A DNA stretch of 64,000 bases from Paraburkholderia hospita. Lineage in GTDB: Bacteria > Pseudomonadota > Gammaproteobacteria > Burkholderiales > Burkholderiaceae. The notes under the pieces were generated by a model that searched no databases, was not told where the DNA came from, and was given only the letters and a program-made list of their open reading frames with translations. Made by a program: the position numbers and the translations under genes. Positions 54,232-63,216 of the stretch are shown here, piece after piece; positions within the stretch are counted from its first letter, which is position 1, and every line of letters starts with the position of its first letter. Location of the stretch: contig NZ_CP026106.1 in assembly GCF_002902965.1 (NCBI RefSeq), forward strand, positions 744,001 to 808,000. Reading direction: 5' to 3'.

Positions 54232-54672
54232 TTATTGAACCGTGATTGCGCGCGGCTTCGACGCTTCGCGCTTGCCGACCGTGATCACCAGACAGCCGTC
54301 CACATAACGCGCCTGCACATTGTCGGGATCGGCCTGTTGCGGCAGTTCGACGACACGACGGAACGCGCCGTTGAAGCGCTCCTGTGCATAGGCGCGCGCG
54401 CCTTCTTCCTGCGCGGGGCGTGCCGCTGCGCGCTCGCCAGCGATGGTCAGCAGGCCTTTGTCGATCGACAGCTCCAGCTTTGACGGATCGATGCCGGGCG
54501 CGAACGCGACGATCTCGATTGCTTCGTCGGTTGTGCCGATGTTGAGGCTCGGGAATGTGCCGGCACGGCTCGAACGCAGGCTCGAAGGGAAGCCGTTGAA
54601 CACGCTCGACATGTGCCGCTGCAAGCGGTCGAGTTCGCTGAACACATCGGTTCCGAAATACAAGTCACTCAT
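54232..54672 (-). CDS. Hsp20/alpha-crystallin small heat shock protein, copy 1
   Basis: 146 residues. N-terminal DVFSELDRLQRHMSSVFNGF, then an alpha-crystallin domain (PSLNIGTTDEAIEIVAFAPGID to VQARYVDGCLVITVGKRE). AGAGGAGAGAG lies close to the ATG. First gene of the hsp20 pair; a sigma-32-like promoter lies about 130 bases upstream, and the leader of roughly 120 bases could hold an RNA thermometer. Confidence 0.92.
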   Translation of the reverse strand: MSDLYFGTDVFSELDRLQRHMSSVFNGFPSSLRSSRAGTFPSLNIGTTDEAIEIVAFAPGIDPSKLELSIDKGLLTIAGERAAARPAQEEGARAYAQERFNGAFRRVVELPQQADPDNVQARYVDGCLVITVGKREASKPRAITVQ

Positions 54673-54800
54673 GGTCGCTCTCTCCTCTGAGCGGCGAGGC
54701 GCGCCGGCCTGAGTGTGCCGGTTTGCCTGTCATGCCGCGACGAACGAATGGATACATGCAGCGCCGTCATGTCGATGCAGCGGCTGCCCTGATGACTCGA

Positions 54801-54829
54801 TAGATAGGAAGTCCGTGCAAACTTTCAAG
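54801..54829 (-). promoter_or_regulatory. Sigma-32-like heat-shock promoter of the hsp20 pair
   Basis: On the minus strand CTTGAAA (54829-54823) is followed by 14 bases and CCTATCTA (54808-54801), close to the sigma-32 consensus CTTGAAA-N13-15-CCCATNT. Position fits expression of the two Hsp20 genes. Confidence 0.5.
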
Positions 54830-54899
54830 TGCGATTTCTGAAAAAATCGAGTCCTTGAAATGGGCTGGAGGCGACCTCAATTAAGTGCGTTCACGGGGC

Positions 54900-55179
54900 G
54901 CGGCCCGTGTTTCCGATGCCCGAAAACACCATCTCGAGTTCATCGACATGTGTGACCCTTACTCTCCTGCAGCGAAGCAAGGACTTGATATCGATTCGGC
55001 CGGCAAGTGTGGCGGAGCTGTTTTCCCGCCAACGGATGGTGCGTATTCTTCCTGTAGAACTGAAGTCCCGTTCACATAAACCTTTGGCGTGGTTACGCGT
55101 AAGGATGCGCATCTCTCGACGGCGGCACACCACTTTGTGCAGGTGCTTCGCCAGCGTCGGCCCGACGCTGAGGCTTGAT
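54900..55179 (+). pseudogene. Frameshifted C-terminal remnant of a LysR-family regulator
   Basis: Two overlapping plus-strand frames together spell the end of a LysR effector domain. Frame one, from about 54907, gives NTISSSSTCVTLTLLQ and then SVAELFSRQRMVRILP; at about 55082 the sense passes to another frame, GVVTRKDAHLSTAAHHFVQVL, which ends at TGA 55177-55179. The blocks align with the C-terminus of the intact LysR at 59924-60859 (TSSTFATLALLQ, VAEYFAVGGLVKILP, GIATRRGATLTQPVQKFI). The N-terminal half with the helix-turn-helix is missing. A decayed regulator gene, adjacent to a copy of the LysR control site. Confidence 0.68.
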
Positions 55180-55690
55180 CGACAAGGGTTCTGGTCAGAT
55201 ACCAGGCGAAAAATAATGCGCCCATGCTGTACTGCAGCGAACGTCAATATCACGTCGTCTGCCCGCCAAACCTCGCTCTGTCGACGCTACTGGTTATCAC
55301 CGATATAACCTATCGCGTTCACGTGATTGGAAGGTTTCATTACCCGTACACAGGTCGCATCAGTACACTCGAATTGTCAGTGTGATGGCGCGTCTTGCAA
55401 CCCTCGAATCGGTAGCGCCGCGAATCACGAATGCCGGGTGGAAGCGATTCGAGGTCGGTGACGCGCTCACAATGCGACCGTGTGTCAGTGCGCTATGCCA
55501 TTACCCAATGGGGTAGCGAATTCGGCAATACATCTCCTCACACTGGCACAAGCGACTGGACCCCTTCGAAATCCGGCTGATGTTAAAGGCCTGATTGCCT
55601 GGCGTCGTGAAAGCACAAGTGACACAGCCGCTGGTAGCAGAAGCTCGACCGGCGCGGTTATTCATTGATAGACCTGCCTCAGGAGTGACA
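55180..55690. promoter_or_regulatory. Promoter region of the enoyl-CoA hydratase operon
   Basis: About 510 bases without gene between the LysR remnant and the hydratase start. It holds the duplicated control sequence (55288-55369, separate entry). The remaining 220 bases up to 55594 show no recognisable gene; AGGAG at 55681-55685 is the ribosome binding site for the TTG start. Confidence 0.5.
55288..55369. repeat. Duplicated LysR-type control sequence, copy A
   Basis: Begins with TACTGGTTATCACCGATATAACC in two parts: TACT followed by the palindrome GGTTAT-N7-ATAACC, a T-N11-A LysR box. GTTCAC, GATT, TTTCATTA and CAGTACACT follow at nearly the same spacing as in copy B (60847-60929), with one single-base length difference. 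Lies upstream of the enoyl-CoA hydratase gene. Confidence 0.72.
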
Positions 55691-56506
55691 TTGAAGATAG
55701 CTCAACATCTCGACCCGGCCACCATCAGCACGTTGGCGCTGGAAGAAATCGACGGACAGATTCTCGTGATTCGGTTGAACCGTCCCGAAGTGTCGAATGC
55801 AATCAGTACGCCAATGGGCCATGAGCTGATCAAGGTCTTTGGGGCACTGGAAGTCGACCCGACGCAATACCGTTGCGCGATTCTCACGGGAACGGGCGAG
55901 CGAGCTTTCTGCGGCGGCGCCGACCTGAAGCAGCGCGAAGGTATGACGGATGAGCAGTTCAGCACGCAGCACTATCTGTTTGAAAGAATGGTTCGCGCAA
56001 TCACTCACTGCCCGATTCCTCTTATCTGTGCTGTCAATGGGTCAGCCGTGGCAGGCGGGCTCGAACTGTTGCTGGCGTGCGATTTCGCGTACGCCTCGAA
56101 GAATGCAGTGTTCGGATTTACCGAAGTGAAGCGCGGAATCATGCCGGGCGGCGGTGGCACCCAGCAACTTCCGCGCACGATTGGTACGCGTCGCTCGAAA
56201 GAACTGATTTTCCGCGGTTCGAAGTTTTCGGCGGAAGAAGCACTTGCCTGGGGCGTCGTGAACCAGTTGTACGAGCCGGGCCAGGTACTGGCGCGCGCGA
56301 TTGAAGCTGCCCGGGATATCTGCACGAGCGCGCCGCTCTCGGTTTCGCAAGCAAAGAAGGCAATTGACCTCGGCATGCAGAGCGACCTGAATACGGGTCT
56401 TTACATCGAAATCGAAGCATACAACCGACTTATTCCGACGCAAGACCGTCTGGAAGGTATCAGTGCATATAACGAAAAACGACAGCCCGTCTTCAAGGGT
56501 CGCTAG
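55691..56506 (+). CDS. Enoyl-CoA hydratase/isomerase (crotonase family)
   Basis: 271 residues from TTG 55691, which has AGGAG five bases upstream; ATG-type starts further upstream lack one. Crotonase features: AFCGGADLKQ (oxyanion-hole loop, about 73-81), NGSAVAGGLELLLACDFAY with the first catalytic glutamate, FGFTEVKRGIMPGGGGTQQL with the second. It would hydrate an enoyl-CoA intermediate. It begins the segment transcribed with the MFS transporter and HMG-CoA-lyase-like gene. Codon use seems less GC-biased than in the left part. Confidence 0.9.
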   Translation: MKIAQHLDPATISTLALEEIDGQILVIRLNRPEVSNAISTPMGHELIKVFGALEVDPTQYRCAILTGTGERAFCGGADLKQREGMTDEQFSTQHYLFERMVRAITHCPIPLICAVNGSAVAGGLELLLACDFAYASKNAVFGFTEVKRGIMPGGGGTQQLPRTIGTRRSKELIFRGSKFSAEEALAWGVVNQLYEPGQVLARAIEAARDICTSAPLSVSQAKKAIDLGMQSDLNTGLYIEIEAYNRLIPTQDRLEGISAYNEKRQPVFKGR

Positions 56507-56580
56507 TCGCACAACAAGGGAAAGCCGTCAGTCGATGCTGGCGGCCTGCTAACCGGCCTCGACGGCTGGAGGAGACATGC

Positions 56581-57948
56581 ATGAATTTGCCCATCGACGC
56601 TGCAGCTAACCCGCAAGCCGAGCAGACGTACCGCAAAATCACCAGGCGCCTGATTCCTTTTCTGTTCCTTTGCTATGTGTTCGCTTTCCTGGACCGCGTG
56701 AACGTAGGCATCGCACAGCTTGATATGAAGCACGACGTTGGCTTCAGCGACTTGACTTACAGCATCGGGGCAGGGATTTTCTTCCTTGGCTATGTCCTTA
56801 TGGAGGTGCCGAGCAACCTCCTGCTGACAAAAATCGGCGTGAAGCGCACGTTTTCGCGAATCATGGTCCTGTGGGGCATCCTGGCAGCAGCGACGGCATT
56901 CGTGACGCTTCCGATGCATTTCTACACCGTACGTTTCCTGCTCGGCCTTGCCGAGGCCGGTCTCTATCCGGGCATCATTTTCTACCTGACGCGCTGGTAT
57001 CCGGTGGAACGTCGCGCAAAGGCCATCGCAATCTTCACCTGTGCAACAGGTATCGCAGGTTTGCTTGGTGGACCGATGTCGGGTTGGCTGATGACCCACA
57101 TGGAAGGCGTTCGAGCACTGCACGGCTGGCAGTGGATGTTCGTCGTTCAAGGACTGCCGGCAAGCTTTCTGGGCGTCGTAGCCTTCTTCTTCCTGGATGA
57201 CGGTCCCGAGAAAGCGAAATGGTTGAGCGTCGAGGAAAAGGCACAGGTGCTCGCTGACATCAACAAGAGCTCTGGCGTGAGTGACAAGCATGCGGAACAC
57301 ACTTTCGGGCGCGCACTCCTTGACCCACGCGTGTATGTGATGGGGTTCGTCTGGTTTGCACAGATTGCGGGTGTGTTCGCAATCGGCTTCTGGTTGCCCA
57401 CGCTTATCAAGAGTACGGGGCTGAGCAGTCCGCTGGAAATCGGTCTCTACTCGGCGATTCCGTACTTTGTGAGCTGGCTTGCGCTCATTGGGATGAACTG
57501 GAACTCCGACCGGACAATGGAGCGTCGCTGGCACTGCGGCATCACCATGATTATCGGAGCGATTGGATTGTTCGCGGCAGGCCTGATTCACGGCAGCCTT
57601 GCGTGGTCCATCGTTGCTTTATCCGTCGCGACGGCCGGGATTCTTGCTCCCAATCCGCTTATCTGGGCGATTTCGACGGATTACATCCGCGGTAGTGGCG
57701 CTGCAGGTGGCGTGGCGTTGGTGAACTGCATCGGTCTGCTTGGTGGTTTCGTTAGCCCGATGATCATCGGGTCCATCAAGACAGCGACTAACAGCATGGT
57801 TGGAGGCCTTGGCGCCATCTCTTTGCTCATGGTCCTTGGTGCGCTTGCCGCGATTGTGCTCGCTCCTAAAACGACGGGAGCCAGGTCGGTCGCCGAGCTT
57901 GGTGCTGACAAGCTGGATGACTCGGTGGCGGCAAACGCAATGCTTTGA
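56581..57948 (+). CDS. MFS transporter, anion:cation symporter type
   Basis: 455 residues with 12 predicted membrane segments. Signatures of the ACS branch of the major facilitator superfamily: YVFAFLDRVNVGIAQLDM in the first helix and loop, GYVLMEVPSNLLLTKIGVK, FLLGLAEAGLYPGIIFYLTRWYP in pieces. Members import aromatic or dicarboxylic acids and related carboxylates. GGAGG eight bases before ATG 56581. Lies between the hydratase and lyase genes in one operon. Confidence 0.88.
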   Translation: MNLPIDAAANPQAEQTYRKITRRLIPFLFLCYVFAFLDRVNVGIAQLDMKHDVGFSDLTYSIGAGIFFLGYVLMEVPSNLLLTKIGVKRTFSRIMVLWGILAAATAFVTLPMHFYTVRFLLGLAEAGLYPGIIFYLTRWYPVERRAKAIAIFTCATGIAGLLGGPMSGWLMTHMEGVRALHGWQWMFVVQGLPASFLGVVAFFFLDDGPEKAKWLSVEEKAQVLADINKSSGVSDKHAEHTFGRALLDPRVYVMGFVWFAQIAGVFAIGFWLPTLIKSTGLSSPLEIGLYSAIPYFVSWLALIGMNWNSDRTMERRWHCGITMIIGAIGLFAAGLIHGSLAWSIVALSVATAGILAPNPLIWAISTDYIRGSGAAGGVALVNCIGLLGGFVSPMIIGSIKTATNSMVGGLGAISLLMVLGALAAIVLAPKTTGARSVAELGADKLDDSVAANAML

Positions 57949-57991
57949 CAGATGCCCGGACGGGTCATCTGGTTACGACGGAGATTCTGGA

Positions 57992-58939
57992 ATGACGACG
58001 CGTGAAAAGGTGCAAGTGCGCGAGGTAGGTCTGCGCGATGGTCTGCAAATGGTCCAGACGATTCTGTCGACCGAGCAGAAGCTTGAGTGGTGCCGACGGA
58101 TGGTGGATGCAGGGTCGGTTGAGATTGAGGTGACATCGTTTGTGCCTCCCAAAATCGTCCCGCAGTTTGCCGATGCAGCCGAAGTCGCACGTGGCGCGCT
58201 GGAGATACCAAACCTTCACGCCGCTGCACTCGTGCCTAATCTCAAGGGCGCACAGCGAGCGATAGAAGTTGGCTTGCGAAAAGTGCACTACGTGCTGTCA
58301 GCCAGTAACGAGCACAACCTTAAAAACGTTCGTCGAACGACCGCGGAGTCTGTTGAAGATTTTCGACGGATTGTTGTAGAGCGTGATGCAGGCGGGAGCA
58401 CGTCACGCAGCGTCACGCTCGGCGCCGGCGTAGCGACAGCATTCGGGTGCACCATCTCCGGCCGGGTCGAGGAAAGTACGGTACTTGGTCTCGTCGAGAC
58501 ACTTCTGGAAGCTGGCGCCGACGAAATCACGATTGCCGACACAGTTGGCTATGCAAATCCCGGGCAGGTCAGGGCGCTGATGCGTAAAGTTCTCGCCATC
58601 ACTAAAGACGTACCAGTCGCCTGCCATTTCCACGACACGCGTGGCCTTGGTCTTGCCAATGTCGTCGCCGCGCTCGACGCAGGGGTGCGCAGCTTTGACT
58701 CGTCACTTGGCGGCCTTGGTGGATGTCCGTTCGCACCAAATGCAACTGGGAACATCAACACTGAAGATACGGTATTCCTGCTGGAGTCCGAAGGTCTCGA
58801 TACGGGCATTGATATCAATGCGCTGCTTGCAATACGAGAGACGATTGCAGGCTGGTTACCGGGCGAACCGTTCACGGGTGCGATTGCGCGTGCAGGCTTG
58901 CCGAAGACATTCGATTTACGCGAGGCCGTGGTGGCCTAG
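57992..58939 (+). CDS. Hydroxymethylglutaryl-CoA lyase-like protein
   Basis: 315 residues from ATG 57992. DRE-TIM family: VREVGLRDGLQM (active-site arginine and metal aspartate, residues 9-20), CHFHDTRGLGLAN (metal-binding histidines) and the cysteine loop GGLGGCPFAPNATGN. HMG-CoA lyase splits HMG-CoA to acetoacetate and acetyl-CoA in leucine breakdown, but homologues cleave other 3-hydroxyacyl-CoAs such as citramalyl-CoA types. No methylcrotonyl-CoA carboxylase genes nearby, so the real substrate is open. GGAG upstream of the start. Confidence 0.88.
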   Translation: MTTREKVQVREVGLRDGLQMVQTILSTEQKLEWCRRMVDAGSVEIEVTSFVPPKIVPQFADAAEVARGALEIPNLHAAALVPNLKGAQRAIEVGLRKVHYVLSASNEHNLKNVRRTTAESVEDFRRIVVERDAGGSTSRSVTLGAGVATAFGCTISGRVEESTVLGLVETLLEAGADEITIADTVGYANPGQVRALMRKVLAITKDVPVACHFHDTRGLGLANVVAALDAGVRSFDSSLGGLGGCPFAPNATGNINTEDTVFLLESEGLDTGIDINALLAIRETIAGWLPGEPFTGAIARAGLPKTFDLREAVVA

Positions 58940-58989
58940 TGCATTGCGTCCGGGAAACACTATTTTTGAATTGAAAGAAGGAGCGCGCA

Positions 58990-59889
58990 GTGCACGTCCA
59001 GAAAATTGGCGATATCGAGATTCGCAAAGTGAGCGAGATTGATAGTCTGGAATTTGAGCCTAATTGGCTCTTTCCTACCGTTGACCTCGACTTTGTAAAG
59101 GAACAGCGGAGCTGGCTGGGCCCGCATCTCATTGAGCCGACAGAACTCAAGCTGTATCTCAGCTTCCACAGTTACGTCGTCAAGACCCGTCACCACACGA
59201 TTCTCGTGGACACCTGCAATGGCAATCACAAGCAGCGACCGTCGATGCCCTCGTGGAGCAATCTGCAGACACCGTATATCGAGAATCTGGCCGCAATCGG
59301 CATTCGACCAGAAGATATCGACTACGTCATGTGCACGCATCTGCACACTGACCATGTCGGCTGGAACACCCGTCTCGAAGATGGCCGTTGGGTTCCGACT
59401 TTCCCGCGTGCGAAATATATCTTCTCGCGCGTCGAGTACGACCATCTGCTGAAGCTGCATCAATCGAACCCTGAGATGCCGGTCAACCGGGGCTCGTTTG
59501 TTGACAGCGTCCTGCCCATCGTGGAACACGGTCAGGCGACGTTCGTGGAAATGGACCACTCTTTCGAACACGAGCTCGGCAAGGACGTATGGCTGTCCCC
59601 GGCAGTGGGCCACACGGCGGGCCACGTACTGGTACACATTGGGCACGAGCATGGCGAGCATGCGGTCATGACGGGTGACGTTATCCACCACCCAATCCAG
59701 TTTGTCGACCCTTCGCTTGCCAACGCTGCAGATTTCGACGCAAAGCTGGCTCATGAGGCGCGCTTTGGCGTGATGAGCCGGTACGCAGACACGTCAACAA
59801 AGCTTCTTACGGCCCACTTCCCGTCGCCAACGGCAGGTCGGATAGTGAGTCACGGCGACGCGTTCCGCTTCGCTTTCGACAAGGAATAG
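58990..59889 (+). CDS. Metallo-beta-lactamase-fold hydrolase
   Basis: 299 residues from GTG 58990 behind AAGGAG. The metal-binding motif is CTHLHTDHVGW (H117, H119, D121, H122), with further ligands in SPAVGHTAGHVLV and MTGDVIHHPIQ and a late histidine in LTAHFPSP. Such enzymes hydrolyse lactones, thioesters or esters, among others. Follows the lyase gene by 50 bases in the same operon, so it may cleave a ring or thioester intermediate of the pathway. Substrate unknown. Confidence 0.88.
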   Translation: MHVQKIGDIEIRKVSEIDSLEFEPNWLFPTVDLDFVKEQRSWLGPHLIEPTELKLYLSFHSYVVKTRHHTILVDTCNGNHKQRPSMPSWSNLQTPYIENLAAIGIRPEDIDYVMCTHLHTDHVGWNTRLEDGRWVPTFPRAKYIFSRVEYDHLLKLHQSNPEMPVNRGSFVDSVLPIVEHGQATFVEMDHSFEHELGKDVWLSPAVGHTAGHVLVHIGHEHGEHAVMTGDVIHHPIQFVDPSLANAADFDAKLAHEARFGVMSRYADTSTKLLTAHFPSPTAGRIVSHGDAFRFAFDKE

Positions 59890-59923
59890 CGGTCGCGGTG
59901 CAGGCGCACACGTGTCTCAAAGG

Positions 59924-60859
59924 TCACATTTCCGCGATGCGGCTCTGGCAAAGTTCGATGAACTTCTGAACAGGCTGCGTCAGTGTTGCGCCTCGTCGTG
60001 TCGCGATGCCGTAGGGAGCGCCTCTTCGTTCGATGTAGAAGGGGAGTATCTTGACGAGGCCACCTACAGCGAAATACTCGGCGACCTTGCGGGGTATCAG
60101 GCCGACCGTGCCGCTTCCCGTCTGAAGCAGAGCGAGCGTGGCGAAGGTTGAAGACGTCTCCATCGCGTAGCGTGGAAAGCTCAGGCCCTCATCGTCAAGC
60201 AACTGCTCGAAAAGCGAGCGCATCGGAAGCGTTGCCTGCGGAACAATCCATGGGTTACCGATGATGTCTGCCAGTTGCACCTCGGTTTTGTCACCAAGCG
60301 GGTCGGCGCCGTCAACGACGAGGCAGATTTCTTCGACCTCCAGTGGAATGAAATCGTAGGCTTCTGGGTGGACGCTGACACTGGGCCGCCCGATAACGAG
60401 GTCCAGCAAGCGCTGGTCGAGCATTGCGAGCAAGCGCGCACTGTTGTCTTCCCAGACCTCGATCGAGGTATCAGGTTGGGCCTCACGCAACGCTTTCACG
60501 GTGGGCGCCAGCCATACTGGCAGCGAGCCCATTACGGCGCCAATCGCCAGGGTGCCCCCGCCACCTCGCAGGATTGCGGCCAGTTCATCTCGCATCGTTC
60601 CAACGTCCGCCCGAAGGGTTCTGGCGTGACGGATGACGCACCTGCCAAGGTCGTTGGGAACAATCCCTCGCGGCGAACGGGAAAACAGTTCGACACCGAA
60701 GATGGCTTCGAGCTCTTGCAGCGATTTGGTTATCGCCGGCTGCGACAGCGAGATCTGGTGGGCTGCCTTGCGCAGCGACCCGTGGTCGTCGAGCGCGATG
60801 AGCAGCGCAATATGGGCCCCGCGAAGGCGCCGCAGAATTGCATCGTTACTGGTTATCAC
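59924..60859 (-). CDS. LysR-family regulator of the right-hand catabolic segment
   Basis: 311 residues from GTG 60859. Winged helix-turn-helix in the first 65 residues (LRGAHIALLIALDDHGSLRKAAHQISLSQPAITKSL in parts), then the effector-binding domain (GTLAIGAVMGSLPVWLAPTV onward). Its start codon lies within the conserved control sequence copy B, so it is likely autoregulated. Divergent from hyuA. A near-identical site stands in front of the hydratase operon, which it probably also controls. A decayed relative exists at 54900-55179. Confidence 0.88.
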   Translation of the reverse strand: MITSNDAILRRLRGAHIALLIALDDHGSLRKAAHQISLSQPAITKSLQELEAIFGVELFSRSPRGIVPNDLGRCVIRHARTLRADVGTMRDELAAILRGGGGTLAIGAVMGSLPVWLAPTVKALREAQPDTSIEVWEDNSARLLAMLDQRLLDLVIGRPSVSVHPEAYDFIPLEVEEICLVVDGADPLGDKTEVQLADIIGNPWIVPQATLPMRSLFEQLLDDEGLSFPRYAMETSSTFATLALLQTGSGTVGLIPRKVAEYFAVGGLVKILPFYIERRGAPYGIATRRGATLTQPVQKFIELCQSRIAEM

Positions 60860-60929
60860 GGATATAACCCCAGACGTTCACCTGATTCAAACCTTTCATT
60901 ATCTGCATCGGAAGGGGCGTCAGTACACT
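60847..60929. repeat. Duplicated LysR-type control sequence, copy B
   Basis: TACTGGTTATCAC followed by GGATATAACC, with one mismatch to copy A over 23 bases, then matching GTTCAC, GATT, TTTCATTA and CAGTACACT segments. The box GGTTAT-N7-ATAACC is again T-N11-A. It spans the GTG start of lysR (60859-60857) and lies about 250 bases upstream of hyuA. Confidence 0.72.
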
Positions 60930-61176
60930 GGACTTGTCGATGGACGCATGCGCGATTCGGACGGTAATTCCCGCCAAAGCAGGACGCCTGACGATACGGC
61001 GCGAGGCGTTTGACGGTAGGTGATAACTCGCACGAATCACTGCCGCGCAGTGTAACCGCGATTTCTGCCTCGATGCATGTGGACTGCATCTACGTCCGCG
61101 CTGTGATGGGCAACGCGTATCAGCGTCCGACCGGCATTTCCAGAAGGCTCATACCTGTCAACGGAGACAAACAAGC
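60930..61176. promoter_or_regulatory. Leader region of hyuA
   Basis: About 250 bases between copy B of the control sequence and the hyuA GTG. No palindrome, terminator or credible short gene is seen; ACGGAGAC at 61161-61168 is the ribosome binding site. Confidence 0.4.
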
Positions 61177-63216
61177 GTGAAACGGATAGGGATTGACGTC
61201 GGCGGCACCTTCACCGACGTGGTGATGGTGGACGACTCGACGGGTGCGGTGTGGTCGACCAAGGTGCCTACAACGCCTCAAGACCGGGTCGTAGGAACGG
61301 TCGAAGGTTTCCGAAGGATTCTTGAAATCTCGGGCTCGAAAAGTGCCGATATTTCCTTTCTTGGCCACGGTACGACAATGGCCACGAACATGGTCGTGGA
61401 GGGCACGGGCGCCAAAACGGCTCTGGTCACCACCCGCGGCTTCCGCGACATCCTCGAACTACGGCGCGCGTCCCGCCATGACCGTGCTGACCTCTATGAC
61501 CTGCTGTTCGACAACCCTCGGGCGCTGGTGGAGCGCCGTTGGCGGCTCGAGGTGACGGAGCGTCTACGTTTTGACGGGAGCGTTGAGACGCCGCTCGCGT
61601 ACGAAGAGCTGACCGGGATTGCTGCACGCATCCGTGAATCCGACGTGGAAGCCGTAGCGGTGTGTTTCCTGCACGCGCACGTCAATCCGGAGCACGAGAA
61701 GGCTGCCGTCGCGGCGCTGCGTGAAATGCTGCCCGACCGGTTCGTGAGTGCATCCCACGAGGTCAATCCTGAAGCCATGGAGTATGAGCGGACCAGCTCG
61801 ACGGTCATCAACGCGATGCTCGGGCCGGTCTGTGGCCGCTACATCGGTCGTCTGGTCGATGCACTTGCGCAACTGGGCTTTGCCGGCAAGTTTCTCTTCA
61901 TGCAGTCAAACGGTGGCCTCGCAAGCCCTGCACGCGTTGCGGACCGTCCGATTGTGCTTCTGGAATCGGGCCCCGCAGGTGGTGTCAGCGCTGCAATCCG
62001 CAATTGCGAGCGTGGCGACTTGCGCAATGCCATTCTCGGCGATATGGGCGGCACCACGTTTGACGTTTCGCTAATCCGGGATTTCCGACCCGAGATCCGG
62101 AACAAGAGCCTGTTGCATAGCTACACCGTGCGTTCGCCCAGCATCGACATCGACTCCGTGGGCGCGGGTGGCGGCTCCATTGTCTGGATTGACGCGGGCG
62201 GCGGCGTTCGAATCGGCCCTGAAAGCGCCGCGGCTGACCCGGGGCCGGCATGTTACGGCCGTGGTGGCAAGCGACCAACGGTCACTGACTGCAACCTCGT
62301 GCTCGGCTACATCGACCCGGACAATTTCCTGGGTGGCGAATTCCAGCTGGACGCGAAGGCGGCATGGCGAGTCGTCGAAGAGGTTATCGCAAAGCCCTTG
62401 GGAATGAGTGTGCCCGAGGCGGCGCAGGCCGTGCGCTCTGTCGCGAACGCGTTGATGGCACAGGCGATTCGCATCATGACGGTAGAGCGGGGTTACGACC
62501 CGCGTGAATTTTCGTACATTTGCTACGGCGGCGCAGGCCCCGTCCACGCAGTCGACCTTGCCCACGAAATGGGGATTCGCCGCGTGGTGATTCCGCCATT
62601 GCCTGGGCTCTTCAGCGCGTTCGGCATGATGGTCGCCGACCAGCAGTATGACTATCAACGTCCGGTTGAATGTGACCTTGCCAGGCTCGGCGATGAAAGG
62701 TTGCATTCGGAGTTTGACGAACTGCTCGCGCTCGGTCGAAGCGAGGCGGAGCGTCACGGCGTGGAGGCGAATCAGACCCGCGCTGTGCGGCTGGCGGATT
62801 GCCGTTATGCCGGTCAGCCTGATGTCATCACAGTCGAGGTATCCGACGACGCATCATGCGCTGCGCTGGCGAGCGAGTTTGAAGCGGCACATCAGCGGCT
62901 CTGGAACTTTGTCAGCAAGGACAAGCCGATTGTGGTCGCGAATTTGCGTTTGCAGCTCATCGCGACGAGCGGTTGGCGAGGCGGCGTGGCGCACTCGGAT
63001 GACGAAGCAGCCGTTGCTCCCGTTCGTACCCGTGACGTGTATATCGACGGCAATGTCCGCGCCTTGCCGGTCTTTGCTCGAAGCCGGCTCCCGGTGGGTG
63101 CCCGGATTGAAGGACCTGCTGTTATCGAAGAGCACAGTAGCTGCGCGGTCTTGAAGGCATCGCACACAGCGCGCGTCGACGACGACCTGAACCTCGTGAT
63201 TGAACTGGCGGCATGA
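61177..63216 (+). CDS. Hydantoinase/oxoprolinase subunit A
   Basis: 679 residues from GTG 61177. ASKHA fold: RIGIDVGGTFTDVVMVDD at the N-terminus, DMGGTTFDVSLI (second phosphate loop, about 290-301) and a GAGGGSIVWIDAGGGVRIGPESA segment. The class covers ATP-dependent N-methylhydantoinase, 5-oxoprolinase, caprolactamase and acetone/acetophenone carboxylase subunits; which one applies is undecided. With the B subunit it forms an ATP-driven amidohydrolase or carboxylase. The end overlaps hyuB by four bases (ATGA). Confidence 0.92.
   Translation: MKRIGIDVGGTFTDVVMVDDSTGAVWSTKVPTTPQDRVVGTVEGFRRILEISGSKSADISFLGHGTTMATNMVVEGTGAKTALVTTRGFRDILELRRASRHDRADLYDLLFDNPRALVERRWRLEVTERLRFDGSVETPLAYEELTGIAARIRESDVEAVAVCFLHAHVNPEHEKAAVAALREMLPDRFVSASHEVNPEAMEYERTSSTVINAMLGPVCGRYIGRLVDALAQLGFAGKFLFMQSNGGLASPARVADRPIVLLESGPAGGVSAAIRNCERGDLRNAILGDMGGTTFDVSLIRDFRPEIRNKSLLHSYTVRSPSIDIDSVGAGGGSIVWIDAGGGVRIGPESAAADPGPACYGRGGKRPTVTDCNLVLGYIDPDNFLGGEFQLDAKAAWRVVEEVIAKPLGMSVPEAAQAVRSVANALMAQAIRIMTVERGYDPREFSYICYGGAGPVHAVDLAHEMGIRRVVIPPLPGLFSAFGMMVADQQYDYQRPVECDLARLGDERLHSEFDELLALGRSEAERHGVEANQTRAVRLADCRYAGQPDVITVEVSDDASCAALASEFEAAHQRLWNFVSKDKPIVVANLRLQLIATSGWRGGVAHSDDEAAVAPVRTRDVYIDGNVRALPVFARSRLPVGARIEGPAVIEEHSSCAVLKASHTARVDDDLNLVIELAA

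Noticed and set aside
54891..55253. Leftward open frame in the LysR remnant region
   Set aside because: No homology visible; the LysR signal is on the plus strand.
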